Shown in pieces: positions 1-8,589 of a stretch of DNA of 64,000 bases. The position numbers were made by a program, and so were the translations under genes. Origin of the DNA: Aquipuribacter sp051216895 (GTDB lineage Bacteria; Actinomycetota; Actinomycetes; Actinomycetales; JBBAYJ01). Under the pieces are notes generated by a model that was given only the letters and a program-made list of their open reading frames with translations, did not search any database and had not been told where the DNA came from. How positions within the stretch are numbered: the stretch's first letter is position 1; every line of letters begins with the position of its first letter. The DNA lies in contig NZ_JBPKAO010000002.1 in NCBI RefSeq assembly GCF_051216895.1, forward strand, positions 186,001-250,000. Reading direction: 5' to 3'.

Positions 1-1
1 G

Positions 2-1468
2 GTGTCCGGCGCCCGGGTCGTGCTGCTGGTGGGGGCGGGCAACAACGGCGGGGACGCGCTGTACGCGGGGGCGCTGCTGCGCCGCCGGGGCGTCGGGGTG
101 ACGGCGCTGCTGTGCGCCGGCACCCACCACGGGGCCGCGGCCGCCGAGCTGCGCCGCCGCGGCGGGGTGCTGCGGCAGCTCCCGGCGTCCTCGAGCGAGG
201 GGTCCGAGGGGTCCGAGGGGTCCGAGGGGTCCGGTGCCGACCGGGTCGGGGGTGGGCTGCCGGGCGACGTCGTGGCCCGGCTCGACGAGGCCGACCTGCT
301 CGTCGACGGGCTGCTGGGGATCGGCTCGCGCGGGGCCGCCCGGGGCGCCGCGGGAGCCGTCCTGGCCTGGCTCACGAGCCCGGACGGGTCACGACCGGGC
401 TCCGTCGTGGCCTGCGACCTGCCCAGCGGCCTGGACGCCGCCACGGGGGCCACCGCCGGGCCGGTGCTGGCCGCGGACGTCACGGTCACCTTCGGCGTGG
501 CCAAGCCCGGGCTGCTGCTGCCGTGGGCGCAGCCGTTCGTCGGGGCGCTGCAGGTGGTCGACCTGGGTCTGGCGCCGCACCTGCCGAGCCGACCCCGGCT
601 GCGACGGCTGGCCCCGGCCGCGCCGGGGCACGCCTCGGCGCTGCTGACCGAGCGGTGGCCGTGGCCCTGGCGCCAGGCGGACAAGTACTCCCGCGGCGTC
701 CTGGGCGTCGCGGCGGGGGACCCGGCCTACCCCGGGGCGGCCGTCCTGACCGCCGGGGCGGCCGTGCAGACCGGTGCGGGCATGGTCCGGCTGGTCCCGC
801 CCGTGGACGCCCCCGACGTCGGCCGGCTCGTCCTGCAGTCCGTGCCCGAGGTCGTCGTGCAGGCCCTGCAGGACGTCGGCCGGGTGCAGGCCTGGGTCGT
901 GGGCCCCGGCACGGGCGGCGGGGACGACGCCCGGGCGCACCACGTCCTCACCCGCTGCGACGAGCCCGCCGTGGTCGACGCGGGCGCGCTGTCGGTGCTG
1001 GCCCGGGCCCTGGCCGCGGGCACGCTCCGCGCCCCGGACCGGTTGCTGCTCACCCCCCACCTGGGTGAGCTGGCGCGGCTGCGCCAGGCCCTGGGCCTCG
1101 CCGAGGCGTCGTCCGACCCCGCCGACCGCTGGGCCGAGGTCAGGCAGGTCGCAGCGCGGACCGGGGCCACCGTGCTGCTCAAGGGGCCGGACACCCTCCT
1201 GGTGCGACCCGACGGGACCACCGTCGTGGTGCCCGGCGGCCCGCCGTCGCTGGCCACCGCCGGGGCGGGCGACGTCCTGGCGGGCGTGCTCGGCGGCCTG
1301 CTCGCTGCCGGGCTGGACCCGCTGCAGGCCGGGGTGCTGGGCGCCCACCTGCACGCGGTGGCCGCGCACGCCGCCGCCGGCCGCGGCCCGCTGCGGGCCC
1401 GGGCGCTGGTGGGCGCCCTGGCGGGGGTGCTGGCGGGCGCACACCCCGACGCCTGGGACCATGGCTGA
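2..1468 (+). CDS. nnr: Bifunctional NAD(P)H-hydrate epimerase / dehydratase (5' truncated by window edge)
   Basis: Repairs hydrated NADH/NADPH (NAD(P)HX): an N-terminal YjeF/NAXE epimerase domain is fused to a C-terminal ribokinase-like NAXD dehydratase. The readable protein opens directly at the epimerase GxGNNGGDAL loop, which in full-length family members lies some 50 residues in, so the true start is upstream of the window. The dehydratase part starts near residue 210 and shows QADKYSRG, LTPHLGEL, LLKGPDTLL and TAGAGDVLAG (the nucleotide-binding NxGxGD-type loop). A Ser-Glu-Gly repeat interrupts the epimerase domain near residue 65. The stop overlaps the alr start by eight bases, suggesting translational coupling. 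Nnr next to alr is common in actinobacteria. Confidence 0.93.
   Translation: MSGARVVLLVGAGNNGGDALYAGALLRRRGVGVTALLCAGTHHGAAAAELRRRGGVLRQLPASSSEGSEGSEGSEGSGADRVGGGLPGDVVARLDEADLLVDGLLGIGSRGAARGAAGAVLAWLTSPDGSRPGSVVACDLPSGLDAATGATAGPVLAADVTVTFGVAKPGLLLPWAQPFVGALQVVDLGLAPHLPSRPRLRRLAPAAPGHASALLTERWPWPWRQADKYSRGVLGVAAGDPAYPGAAVLTAGAAVQTGAGMVRLVPPVDAPDVGRLVLQSVPEVVVQALQDVGRVQAWVVGPGTGGGDDARAHHVLTRCDEPAVVDAGALSVLARALAAGTLRAPDRLLLTPHLGELARLRQALGLAEASSDPADRWAEVRQVAARTGATVLLKGPDTLLVRPDGTTVVVPGGPPSLATAGAGDVLAGVLGGLLAAGLDPLQAGVLGAHLHAVAAHAAAGRGPLRARALVGALAGVLAGAHPDAWDHG
197..232. repeat. Four tandem 9-bp repeats inside nnr
   Basis: GAGGGGTCC is repeated four times without interruption and in frame, giving an (E-G-S)n tract in a surface loop of the epimerase domain. 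Because the unit is a multiple of three, copy-number change would keep the frame. Confidence 0.9.
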
Positions 1469-2774
1469 TGTGACAGCGCCATCGACAGCCACGCCCGGGC
1501 CGGGCGGCGCCCTGCCCGCGGACCCGGCGACGGAGCCCGACGGCGCCGTCGAGACCCGCGGCACCGACGTCGGCACCGGTCATGTCGTGGTGGACCTGGA
1601 CGCGATCGCGTCCAACGTCGCCTCGATGGTCCGGCGGACCGGCCGGCCGCTGATGGCGGTGGTCAAGGCCGACGCGTACGGCCACGGCCTGGTCCAGGCC
1701 GCCCGCGCCGCGCTCGCCGGTGGCGCGTCGTGGCTCGGGGTCGCACAGCTCGACGAGGCCGTGCGGCTGCGCGACGCAGGGGTGGACGCACCGCTGCTGG
1801 CCTGGTTGCTGTCGGTGGAACCTGCGCCCGTGGCGGCCGCGCTGCGCCGCCAGGTCACCCTCGGGCTGTCGCACCTGGGCCAGCTGGACGTCGTCCTGGA
1901 CGCCGCCCGGGCCAGCGGTCAGGTGGCCGACGTGCACATCAAGGTCGACACCGGACTGCTGCGCAACGGTGTCCCGATGGCCGACCTGCCCGTCCTCGCG
2001 CGGGCCCTGGCGGACGCCGAGCAGGCGGGCCTGGTCACCGTGGGGGGCGTCTTCAGCCACCTGGCCTGGGCGGACTCCCCGCGCCACGCCACGGTCGACC
2101 ACCAGGGGAGGCTGTTCGCCGAGGCCGTCGACGTGGTCCGCGCGGCGGGTCTGCGCCCCACCTGGCGCCACCTGGCCAACTCCGCCGCGACCCTGACCCG
2201 CCCCGACCTGCACCTGGACCTGGTGCGCCCGGGGCTGGCCGTGTTCGGCCTGTCCCCGGTGCCGGACATCGCCGGACCGGACGAGCTCGGCCTGCGGCCC
2301 GCGCTGAGCCTGCGCTCCCGGCTGGTGCTGACCAAACCCGTGACGGCCGGCGAGGGCGTCTCCTACGGTCACGTCTGGACGGCCGGGCAGGACACCGTCC
2401 TCGGGCTCGTCCCGCTCGGCTACGCCGACGGGCTGCCGCGCTCGGCCACGGGCTCGGCCGAGATGTGGGTCGGTGGCCGGCACGGCCGTCGCGTCCCGGT
2501 GGTGGGCCGGATCTGCATGGACCAGGCCGTCGTGGACCTGGGGCCGGGTGCGACCGACCAGGTCGGGGACGAGGTCGTGGTTGTCGGCAGCGGTGCGCTG
2601 GGCGAGCCGACGGCCGAGGACTGGGCCGTGGCCGCGGGGACCATCTCCTACGAGGTCGTGGCCCGTCTGGGCGCCCGGCTGCCGCGGCGCTGGGTGGGCA
2701 CGGGGCAGCCGCTGCTGCCGGAGGTCGAGCCGACGCTGCTGGACGAGGGTCCGGACGGGGGCCGGTCGTGGTGA
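1461..2774 (+). CDS. alr: Alanine racemase
   Basis: PLP-dependent interconversion of L- and D-alanine for peptidoglycan synthesis; cytoplasmic. The 437-residue product has an N-terminal TIM barrel carrying the PLP lysine in AVVKADAYGHG (near residue 70), and a C-terminal beta domain with the second catalytic tyrosine in VSYGHVW, plus GYADGLPR and GRICMDQ. About 30 low-complexity residues precede the fold, longer than in most homologues. ATG 1461 is chosen because it overlaps the nnr stop; GTG 1470 is an alternative. The stop overlaps the next start as GTGA, so nnr, alr, the hydrolase and the tsa genes probably form one transcript, as in mycobacteria. Confidence 0.96.
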   Translation: MADVTAPSTATPGPGGALPADPATEPDGAVETRGTDVGTGHVVVDLDAIASNVASMVRRTGRPLMAVVKADAYGHGLVQAARAALAGGASWLGVAQLDEAVRLRDAGVDAPLLAWLLSVEPAPVAAALRRQVTLGLSHLGQLDVVLDAARASGQVADVHIKVDTGLLRNGVPMADLPVLARALADAEQAGLVTVGGVFSHLAWADSPRHATVDHQGRLFAEAVDVVRAAGLRPTWRHLANSAATLTRPDLHLDLVRPGLAVFGLSPVPDIAGPDELGLRPALSLRSRLVLTKPVTAGEGVSYGHVWTAGQDTVLGLVPLGYADGLPRSATGSAEMWVGGRHGRRVPVVGRICMDQAVVDLGPGATDQVGDEVVVVGSGALGEPTAEDWAVAAGTISYEVVARLGARLPRRWVGTGQPLLPEVEPTLLDEGPDGGRSW

Positions 2775-4012
2775 GCGCCCCGGCGCCCTGGCGCCTCATC
2801 GGGCTCGGTGCGGGGCTGGCGGCCGCCGGGGCGGGTGTGGCCGCGGGCATCACGGCGGACCGGGTCCGGTCGCGCCGCCGTCACGCCGAGGCGGTCTTCG
2901 ACCGCGAGGGCCTGGCGCTGCTGGGCACGGTCCACGGGGAGCAGCACGAGCTCGTCACCGACGACGGCGCCCGGCTCCACGTCGAGGTGGACGAGCCGTG
3001 CCCCCGCGGTGAGGAGGACGAGGCGCCCCTGACCGTCGTCCTGGTCCACGGCTACGGCCTCAGCAGCCAGTCCTGGCACTTCCAGCGCCTCGCGCTGCGC
3101 GGGCGCTACCGCGTGGTCACCTACGACCAGCGCGGTCACGGTCGCTCGGAGTCCGGTCCGGCCGGCACCGCACGGATCCCGGTGCTGGGTCGTGACCTCG
3201 ACGCGGTGCTGGCCGCGTACGTGCCCGACGGCCCGGTCGTGCTGGTGGGCCACTCCATGGGCGGCATGACGGTGATGAGCCTCGCGAGCCAGCGGCCCGA
3301 GCTGTTCGGCAGCCGGATCTTCGGTGTCGGCCTGGTCGCGACCAGCGCCGGTGAGCTGGCCACGCTGGACTTCGGGCTGCCCGGCGGGGGCGCGGTGACG
3401 CGCGTGGCGCCGAACCTGCTCGCCCTCCTGGCGCGTCAGCCCCAGCTCGTCGTCCGCGGGCGACGGATGGTCGCCGACGTCGAGCGGCTGATCGTCCGAC
3501 GCTGGTCGTTCGCCTCGCCCGTGCCGTCGGAGCTCACCCACTTCGTCGCCAAGATCATCTCCGACACCAGCCTGGACGTCGTGTCGGACTTCCTGCCCGG
3601 GTTCACCGAGCACGACGAGCTCGAGGCGCTGCAGGTCCTGGACGGGCTGGAGACGCTCGTGCTGGTGGGCGACAGCGACCGGATGACGCCGCCGCGGCAC
3701 AGCGAGGCCATCGTGCGGGCGCTGCCGCACTCCGAGCACGTCGTGGTCCGTCACGCCGGGCACCTGGTCATGCTCGAGCACCCCGACGTGGTGACCGGCC
3801 ACCTGCTCGACCTGGTGTCGCGCGCCATGCGGGTCGTGCAGTCGGAGTCGCGGCCCTCCCGTCGCCGACGCGGGCGCGCGGCCGAGGCCGTGCACCGCCT
3901 GGTGGCCCGGGACAGCGGCCCCGGGGGCAGCAGGCCCACCGGGACAGGGTCCGTCGACGGCCGGGCGGTGGGCCGCAGGTCGGGGCGGCAGGAGGTCGAG
4001 CGCGGTGCCTGA
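2771..4012 (+). CDS. Alpha/beta-hydrolase with N-terminal membrane segment
   Basis: A 413-residue alpha/beta-hydrolase fold protein. A hydrophobic stretch at residues 7-30 looks like a signal anchor. The oxyanion-side HGYG, nucleophile elbow GHSMGG, an acid in LVGDSDRMTPP and the histidine in RHAGHLVMLEHPD complete a Ser-Asp-His triad. The C-terminal ~60 residues are Arg-rich and probably disordered. Substrate unknown; a lipase or esterase at the inner face or outside of the membrane is the inference. It sits between alr and tsaE, where actinobacteria usually carry such a hydrolase. GTG 2771 forms a GTGA overlap with alr and is the natural start. Confidence 0.85.
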   Translation: MSAPAPWRLIGLGAGLAAAGAGVAAGITADRVRSRRRHAEAVFDREGLALLGTVHGEQHELVTDDGARLHVEVDEPCPRGEEDEAPLTVVLVHGYGLSSQSWHFQRLALRGRYRVVTYDQRGHGRSESGPAGTARIPVLGRDLDAVLAAYVPDGPVVLVGHSMGGMTVMSLASQRPELFGSRIFGVGLVATSAGELATLDFGLPGGGAVTRVAPNLLALLARQPQLVVRGRRMVADVERLIVRRWSFASPVPSELTHFVAKIISDTSLDVVSDFLPGFTEHDELEALQVLDGLETLVLVGDSDRMTPPRHSEAIVRALPHSEHVVVRHAGHLVMLEHPDVVTGHLLDLVSRAMRVVQSESRPSRRRRGRAAEAVHRLVARDSGPGGSRPTGTGSVDGRAVGRRSGRQEVERGA

Positions 4013-4589
4013 CGGGACCGCCGTGCACGTCCTCTGCGTCTCCGCGGCCGCGACCCGCGCCCTCGGGCGGGCCCTGGGCGCCCGCCTGGACGGCGGGGAC
4101 GTCGTGGTCCTCAGCGGGTCCCTCGGGGCGGGCAAGACCACGTTCGTCCAGGGCCTCGCGCTGGGCCTGGGCGTGACGTCACCCGTCACGTCACCGACGT
4201 TCGTCCTGGCCCGGGAGCAGCGGCCCGACCCGTCCGGTCCTCGCCCCGACGGTCCGCACCTGGTCCACGTCGACGCCTACCGGTTGGCCGGGGCACCGGA
4301 GCTGGACGACCTGGACCTGGACTCCGACCTGGCGCGTTCCGTCGTGGTCGTGGAGTGGGGCGAGGGCCTGGCCGAGCGGCTCAGCCCCCGGCGCGTGGAG
4401 GTCGCCATCGACCGCGACGGTGCCCCCGACCCCGGCGAGCCCGGTCCGCACGACGTCGCCGACGACGCGTCGCTGGACGAGCCGCGGGCCGTGCAGGTGC
4501 GGCTGGTGGGGGAGCACCCGGGCCTGGACCACGCCACGCTCGACTCGCTCGCGGCAGCGGTCACCACCGACCAGGAGGCACCGTGCTGA
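4005..4589 (+). CDS. tsaE: tRNA t6A biosynthesis ATPase TsaE
   Basis: ATPase partner of the TsaB-TsaD complex that makes N6-threonylcarbamoyladenosine at tRNA position 37. The 194-residue protein has the Walker A loop GSLGAGKTT near residue 38, the SPTF switch motif, HVDAYRL and the Walker-B-like VVVEWGEGL. The segment after about residue 130 is longer and more acidic than in E. coli TsaE. The start overlaps the hydrolase end by eight bases and its stop overlaps tsaB by seven, so translation is likely coupled. The neighbouring tsaB, rimI and tsaD confirm the role. Confidence 0.94.
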   Translation: MPDGTAVHVLCVSAAATRALGRALGARLDGGDVVVLSGSLGAGKTTFVQGLALGLGVTSPVTSPTFVLAREQRPDPSGPRPDGPHLVHVDAYRLAGAPELDDLDLDSDLARSVVVVEWGEGLAERLSPRRVEVAIDRDGAPDPGEPGPHDVADDASLDEPRAVQVRLVGEHPGLDHATLDSLAAAVTTDQEAPC

Positions 4590-5296
4590 TCCTCGCCCTC
4601 GACACCTCGACCTCGACGGTGTCCGTCGCCCTGCTGGGCGCCGACGACGACCCCGGCCGTCCCCGGGCCGCGCGGGACGTCCCCGAGGGCAACCGGCCCG
4701 CCGAGCTGCTGGCCCCGACCATCCAGGCGGTGCTCGCCGAGGCGGGCGTCACCCCCGCCGACCTGACCGCGGTCGCGGCCGGGGTGGGCCCGGGGCCGTT
4801 CACCGGTCTGCGGGCCGGTCTGGTCACCGCCCGCGCGCTGGCCCACGTCGTCGGGGTCCCCGTGCACGGCGTCTGCAGCCTCGACGCCTTGCACGCGGCC
4901 GCGGTCGCCGCCGGCGGGCCCGTGTCGGCCGTCGTCGCCACCGACGCCCGGCGCTCGGAGGTCTACTGGGCGCGCTACCGCGGCGGGCGCCGCCTCGGCG
5001 AGCCCCAGGTCACCAGCCCCGCGGAGTGCGCCCGGGCTGCCGTCGCGGCCGGCGTCCCGGTGCTGGGACGTGGGGCCCGGCTGCACGCGGACGCGCTGGT
5101 CGGGTCGTTCGCCCAGGTCCTGCTCACCGGGACCGACGGCAGCGTGCTGCCCCTGGACCCGCCGGCGGCCTGGGTCGCGGCCCTGGCGCGGGACAGCATC
5201 GTCGGCGAGGGCCTGCAGCCGCTGCCCCCGGACCCGATGTACCTGCGCCGCCCCGACGTGCAGGAACCGGGCGCCCCCAAGCGGGTGAGCGGGTGA
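4583..5296 (+). CDS. tsaB: tRNA t6A biosynthesis protein TsaB
   Basis: Scaffold of the t6A complex; an ASKHA-fold protein that dimerises with TsaD. The 237 residues open with LALDTSTSTVSVAL (phosphate-1-like loop) and contain GVGPGPFTGLRAGL, the conserved TsaB signature, near residue 69. GTG 4583 is preceded by an AGGAGG-type ribosome binding site inside tsaE. The stop forms a GTGA overlap with rimI. TsaB lacks the metal-binding histidines seen in TsaD, as expected. Confidence 0.94.
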   Translation: MLILALDTSTSTVSVALLGADDDPGRPRAARDVPEGNRPAELLAPTIQAVLAEAGVTPADLTAVAAGVGPGPFTGLRAGLVTARALAHVVGVPVHGVCSLDALHAAAVAAGGPVSAVVATDARRSEVYWARYRGGRRLGEPQVTSPAECARAAVAAGVPVLGRGARLHADALVGSFAQVLLTGTDGSVLPLDPPAAWVAALARDSIVGEGLQPLPPDPMYLRRPDVQEPGAPKRVSG

Positions 5297-5868
5297 GCGG
5301 CCGGACGGTCGACGCGGACCCGGTCGGCACGGACCCGGTCGGCACGGACCCGGTCGATGCGGTCCCGACGGGGCCGGGGGCACGGGTGTCGACGCAGCGG
5401 CTGCGCTGGTGGGACCTGGACGACGTGATGGCGGTCGAGGTGCCCGCCTTCGGACCGGACGCCTGGACCCGTGAGATGTTCCTGTCCGAGCTCGCCGAGG
5501 GGCGCAGCCGGCGCTACGTCGTCCTGCGCCCCGCCGAGGACGCCGCGGGGGACCCCGACACGGCCGCGCTGGCCGGCTACGTGGGGGTCGTCACGCACGG
5601 CCCCGACGCCGACGTGCAGACCCTCGCCGTCGACCCCGCGCGACGCGGCCTGGGTCTCGGCCGGCTCCTGGTCGACCTCGCGCGCTCGCAGGCCCGGGAG
5701 GCCGGGGCGAGGCGCCTCGGCCTGGAGGTGCGGGAGGACAACCGGGCCGCGCTCGCGCTGTACACCTCCGCCGGGTTCCGGCCCCAGGGACGACGACCCG
5801 GCTACTACGCGCCGAGCACCCCGGGCGGACCCCGGACCGCGGCCGTGCTCATGCAGGTGGACCTGTGA
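5293..5868 (+). CDS. rimI: Ribosomal protein S18-alanine N-acetyltransferase-like GNAT protein
   Basis: GNAT-fold acetyltransferase of 191 residues that transfers acetyl from acetyl-CoA to an N-terminal amine; family members act on S18 or, in actinobacteria, more broadly. The fold runs from about residue 34; the acetyl-CoA loop reads RRGLGLGRLL near residue 118, followed by LEVREDNRAALALYTSAGF, typical of RimI. The first ~33 residues are an added low-complexity leader made by a 15-bp tandem repeat at 5316-5355 coding for DPVGT units. Placement between tsaB and tsaD is the standard actinobacterial order. Start GTG 5293 overlaps the tsaB stop; a later start near residue 33 is possible if the leader is not translated. 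Confidence 0.9.
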   Translation: MSGRTVDADPVGTDPVGTDPVDAVPTGPGARVSTQRLRWWDLDDVMAVEVPAFGPDAWTREMFLSELAEGRSRRYVVLRPAEDAAGDPDTAALAGYVGVVTHGPDADVQTLAVDPARRGLGLGRLLVDLARSQAREAGARRLGLEVREDNRAALALYTSAGFRPQGRRPGYYAPSTPGGPRTAAVLMQVDL

Positions 5869-6953
5869 CCGGGTCCTCGCGGGACGGGCGCCCCCGTCCG
5901 GACGGCCCGCTGGTCCTCGGCATCGAGACGTCCTGCGACGAGACCGGCGTCGGGCTCGTGGTGGGGCACACGCTGCTGGCCGACGCCCTGGCCAGCAGCG
6001 TCGACGAGCACGCCCGCTTCGGCGGGGTGGTGCCCGAGGTGGCCAGCCGCGCCCACCTGGAGGCCATGCTGCCCACCCTGGACCGCGCCTGCGAGCTCGC
6101 GGGCGTGCGGCTGCAGGACGTGGACGCGGTCGCGGTCACCAGCGGTCCGGGGCTGGCCGGGGCGCTGGTCGTCGGGGTGGCCGCCGCCAAGGCCCTCGCG
6201 CTCGGGCTGGGTCGCCCGTTGTACGGCGTCAACCACCTGGCCGCCCACGTGGCCGTCGACACCCTCGAGCACGGGCCGCTGCCGGAGCCCGCGATCGCGC
6301 TGCTGGTCTCCGGGGGGCACTCCAGCCTGCTGCGCGTGGACGACGTGACCGCGGACGTCGACGTGCTCGGCGCGACGCTGGACGACGCGGCGGGGGAGGC
6401 GTTCGACAAGGTCGCCCGGCTGCTCGGCCTGCCGTTCCCGGGCGGGCCCCACGTCGACCGGGTGGCCCGCGACGGGGACCCGGCGGCGATCCGGTTCCCG
6501 CGCGGTCTCACCGGCGCCGGGGCGGTGGCCCGGGACGGCACCGACCACCGCTACGACTTCTCGTTCTCGGGGCTCAAGACCTCCGTGGCCCGGTGGGTGG
6601 AGCGCGAGCGCGACGCCGGCCGCGACGTCCCGGTCGCCGACGTCGCCGCGTCGTTCCAGGAGGCGGTCGTCGACGTGCTCAGCGCCAAGGCCGTGGCTGC
6701 CTGCCGCAGCGAAGGGGTCCAGCACCTGCTGCTCGGCGGTGGCGTGTCGGCCAACAGCCGGCTGCGTGCCATGGTCCAGCAGCGGGCCGAGGCGGCCGGG
6801 CTGCAGCTGCGGGTCCCGCGCCCCGGGCTGTGCACCGACAACGGCGCGATGGTCGCCGCCCTCGGCAGCCTGCTGGTCGCCGCGGGCCGCGAGCCGTCCT
6901 CGCTCGACCTCGGGACCGACCCCGCCCTGCCGGTCACCAGCGTCCAGGGCTGA
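5865..6953 (+). CDS. tsaD: tRNA N6-adenosine threonylcarbamoyltransferase TsaD
   Basis: Catalytic subunit that moves the threonylcarbamoyl group onto A37 of ANN-decoding tRNAs. The 362-residue ASKHA protein shows GIETSCDETGVG (residue 19 on), the family hallmark EHARFGGVVPEVASRAH with a metal-ligand histidine, NHLAAHVA with a second one, LVSGGHSSLL and the C-terminal CTDNGAMVA. GTG 5865 overlaps the rimI stop by four bases. It is the last gene of the nnr-alr-tsa run; a repeat-rich region follows and the next gene is convergent. Confidence 0.96.
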   Translation: MTGSSRDGRPRPDGPLVLGIETSCDETGVGLVVGHTLLADALASSVDEHARFGGVVPEVASRAHLEAMLPTLDRACELAGVRLQDVDAVAVTSGPGLAGALVVGVAAAKALALGLGRPLYGVNHLAAHVAVDTLEHGPLPEPAIALLVSGGHSSLLRVDDVTADVDVLGATLDDAAGEAFDKVARLLGLPFPGGPHVDRVARDGDPAAIRFPRGLTGAGAVARDGTDHRYDFSFSGLKTSVARWVERERDAGRDVPVADVAASFQEAVVDVLSAKAVAACRSEGVQHLLLGGGVSANSRLRAMVQQRAEAAGLQLRVPRPGLCTDNGAMVAALGSLLVAAGREPSSLDLGTDPALPVTSVQG

Positions 6954-7026
6954 ACCGCTCGGGGCGCACCCGGGGGAGCGGTCGGCGCCCGGCGCGCTGC
7001 GCCCCGTCGGGGCGGCCCGGTGGGGC

Positions 7027-7103
7027 GTACCGACCAGCGACACGCGAGCGGCTCAGGCCGGGTCTCGACCGACGAGCCCGCGTGTCGCGTCGCTGGTCGG
7101 TAC
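7027..7103. repeat. 77-bp inverted-repeat element, copy 1
   Basis: The left arm begins GTACCGACCAGCGACACG (7027-7044). The right arm (7079-7103) is its reverse complement with a five-base duplication in the middle, so that 15 bases pair perfectly. A second copy with the same arms, the same arm duplication and nearly the same length lies at 32806-32883. Here it sits between tsaD and a convergent gene. It could form a large hairpin and act as a terminator, or be a small mobile or REP-like element. Confidence 0.8.
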
Positions 7104-7116
7104 ACCGGGCGGCGCC

Positions 7117-7238
7117 GGGTGGCGTGGCGCGGGTGGCGCGGGTGGCGCGGGTGGCCGGGTGGCCGGGTGGCCGGGTGGCCGGGTGGCGCGGACGAGCGGG
7201 TGGCGTGGCGGGTGGCGTGGCGAGCGGGCGGGTGGCGG
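7117..7238. repeat. GGGTGGC-type short tandem repeats between convergent genes
   Basis: A run of 8- and 9-base units (GGGTGGCGC, then GGGTGGCC four times, then variants) fills the gap between tsaD and the methyltransferase gene. It has strong G/C strand asymmetry. No gene with codon bias or ribosome binding site is seen in it. Confidence 0.85.
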
Positions 7239-7243
7239 CCGGT

Positions 7244-8515
7244 TCAGACGCCGGGCAGCGGGTCGACGACCAGCACGATCCGCTCGTCCCCGCGCCGGGT
7301 CAGCACCACGGTCGCCTCGCCGTCCCCGTCCAGGCGTAGCGCGCGACGGAGCTCTTCGGGGTCGACGGGGCTGCCGCGGCGCTTGACCGTCACCCGGCCG
7401 ACGCCGTGCTCGCGCAGGTACGCCCGCAACCGCTTCAACCCCCAGGGCAGCACGGCGCGCACGGCGTAGGAGCGGGCGAAGACCGTCGGCACGTACTCGT
7501 CGGCCGTGACGTAGGCGATCATCGGGTCGATCAGGCGCCCGCCCACCTCGGCGGCCACGTGGGCGACCAGCCCGGCCCGGATGACGGCGCCGTCCGGCTC
7601 GTGCAGCACCGAGCCGACCTCACCCACCGGCGCCACGGTCAGACCGGCGTCGCTCAGGGTGCCCGCGTCCTGGACCTGGACCGACGCCTCGTCACCCGCT
7701 CCGCCGCCCACGCTGCGCAGCACCGTCGCGGAGCGCCTGACCCCGACGGTGGCGGCGGCGCCCCACCAGAGCACGGCCTCCACCACGTCGCCGTCCACCG
7801 ACGTCCAGGCCGCCGTCCAGCCGGCCGCCGGGCCGTCGGGGTCGACCAGGTCGCGCTCGACGCCCGGAGCCACCTTGGCGCCCACCGCCCCCACCCCGGT
7901 CTGCGGCAGGGCCAGCACCCACGACAGCGGCGGTGACCACTGCTCGGGGTCGAACAACCGGCGACCGTCGCGGCGACGGGCCGGGTCGACCCAGGCGGCG
8001 TCCACCCCGCCGGGCGTGCCGGGCCGGGCCACCGGCAGGGCGTCGGGGAAGTCGGAGACGTCGGCCAGGTGGACGTGGGCGCGCTCGAAGTGGCGCAGGT
8101 TGACGGTGGCCACGGCCGCCGTGGTCTCGTCCCGCTCGACGGCGTCGACGGCCAGGTCCATGCCGGCCATGGCCATGGCGTCCACCCCGATGCCGCAGCC
8201 CAGGTCGACCACGCGGGTGGCCCCGGCGCGCCGCAGCCGGTCGGCGTGCCGCGCGGCCACGGGAAGCCGGGTGGCCTGCTCGAGCCCGTCGGTGGTGAAG
8301 AGCATGCCGTCGGCGAACGCGCCGACCTTGGACCGTGCCGCCTGACGCAGCCGCGACTGCGTGAGCGCGGCGGCCACGACCTCCGGCGCGGTGCCGGCCT
8401 CCCGCAGGCGGCTGCCCAGGGCCAGCGCCGCGGTGGCGTCGTAGGGCGGCAGCGCCTCCAGCAGCGCCCAGCCCTCGGGCCGCAGCAGCGGGGCCACGTC
8501 CTCCTGGGCGGTCAT
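7244..8515 (-). CDS. Class I SAM-dependent methyltransferase with THUMP-like C-terminal domain
   Basis: A 423-residue Rossmann-fold methyltransferase. Motif I is VVDLGCGIGVDAMAMA near residue 100, followed by AVERDETTAAVATVNL. The catalytic-type loop AWVDPARRRDGRRLFDP resembles the DPAR motif of actinobacterial THUMP-like methyltransferases. The C-terminus (LKRLRAYLREHG, VTVKRRG) is the THUMP-like end. The substrate is probably RNA, but this is not shown. It is divergent from groES, a usual actinobacterial arrangement. ATG 8515 is chosen because an AGGAT ribosome binding site precedes it. The farther GTG at 8569 would lie inside the CIRCE operator. Confidence 0.85.
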   Translation of the reverse strand: MTAQEDVAPLLRPEGWALLEALPPYDATAALALGSRLREAGTAPEVVAAALTQSRLRQAARSKVGAFADGMLFTTDGLEQATRLPVAARHADRLRRAGATRVVDLGCGIGVDAMAMAGMDLAVDAVERDETTAAVATVNLRHFERAHVHLADVSDFPDALPVARPGTPGGVDAAWVDPARRRDGRRLFDPEQWSPPLSWVLALPQTGVGAVGAKVAPGVERDLVDPDGPAAGWTAAWTSVDGDVVEAVLWWGAAATVGVRRSATVLRSVGGGAGDEASVQVQDAGTLSDAGLTVAPVGEVGSVLHEPDGAVIRAGLVAHVAAEVGGRLIDPMIAYVTADEYVPTVFARSYAVRAVLPWGLKRLRAYLREHGVGRVTVKRRGSPVDPEELRRALRLDGDGEATVVLTRRGDERIVLVVDPLPGV

Positions 8516-8562
8516 GACCCGATCCTGCCAGCGATCCGGCGACGGCCGGGACGGGCCGTCTT

Positions 8563-8589
8563 CTGGCACTCAGGTTGACCGAGTGCTAA
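8563..8589. promoter_or_regulatory. CIRCE operator 1 of groES-groEL
   Basis: CTGGCACTC, nine bases, GAGTGCTAA: eight of nine positions pair and it matches the HrcA-binding CIRCE consensus. It covers the -35 hexamer, so HrcA would block RNA polymerase. Confidence 0.93.

Noticed and set aside
5316..5355. 15-bp repeat in rimI as a frameshift or duplication error
   Set aside because: The repeat is a multiple of three and stays in frame within a dispensable-looking leader, so it is not evidence of a broken gene.
7104..7243. Possible CRISPR-like array
   Set aside because: Units are 8-9 bases and directly adjacent, without unique spacers; no cas genes are present.
8516..8569. Upstream GTG start of the methyltransferase gene at 8569
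   Set aside because: It would put the start inside the CIRCE operator; ATG 8515 has an AGGAT site.
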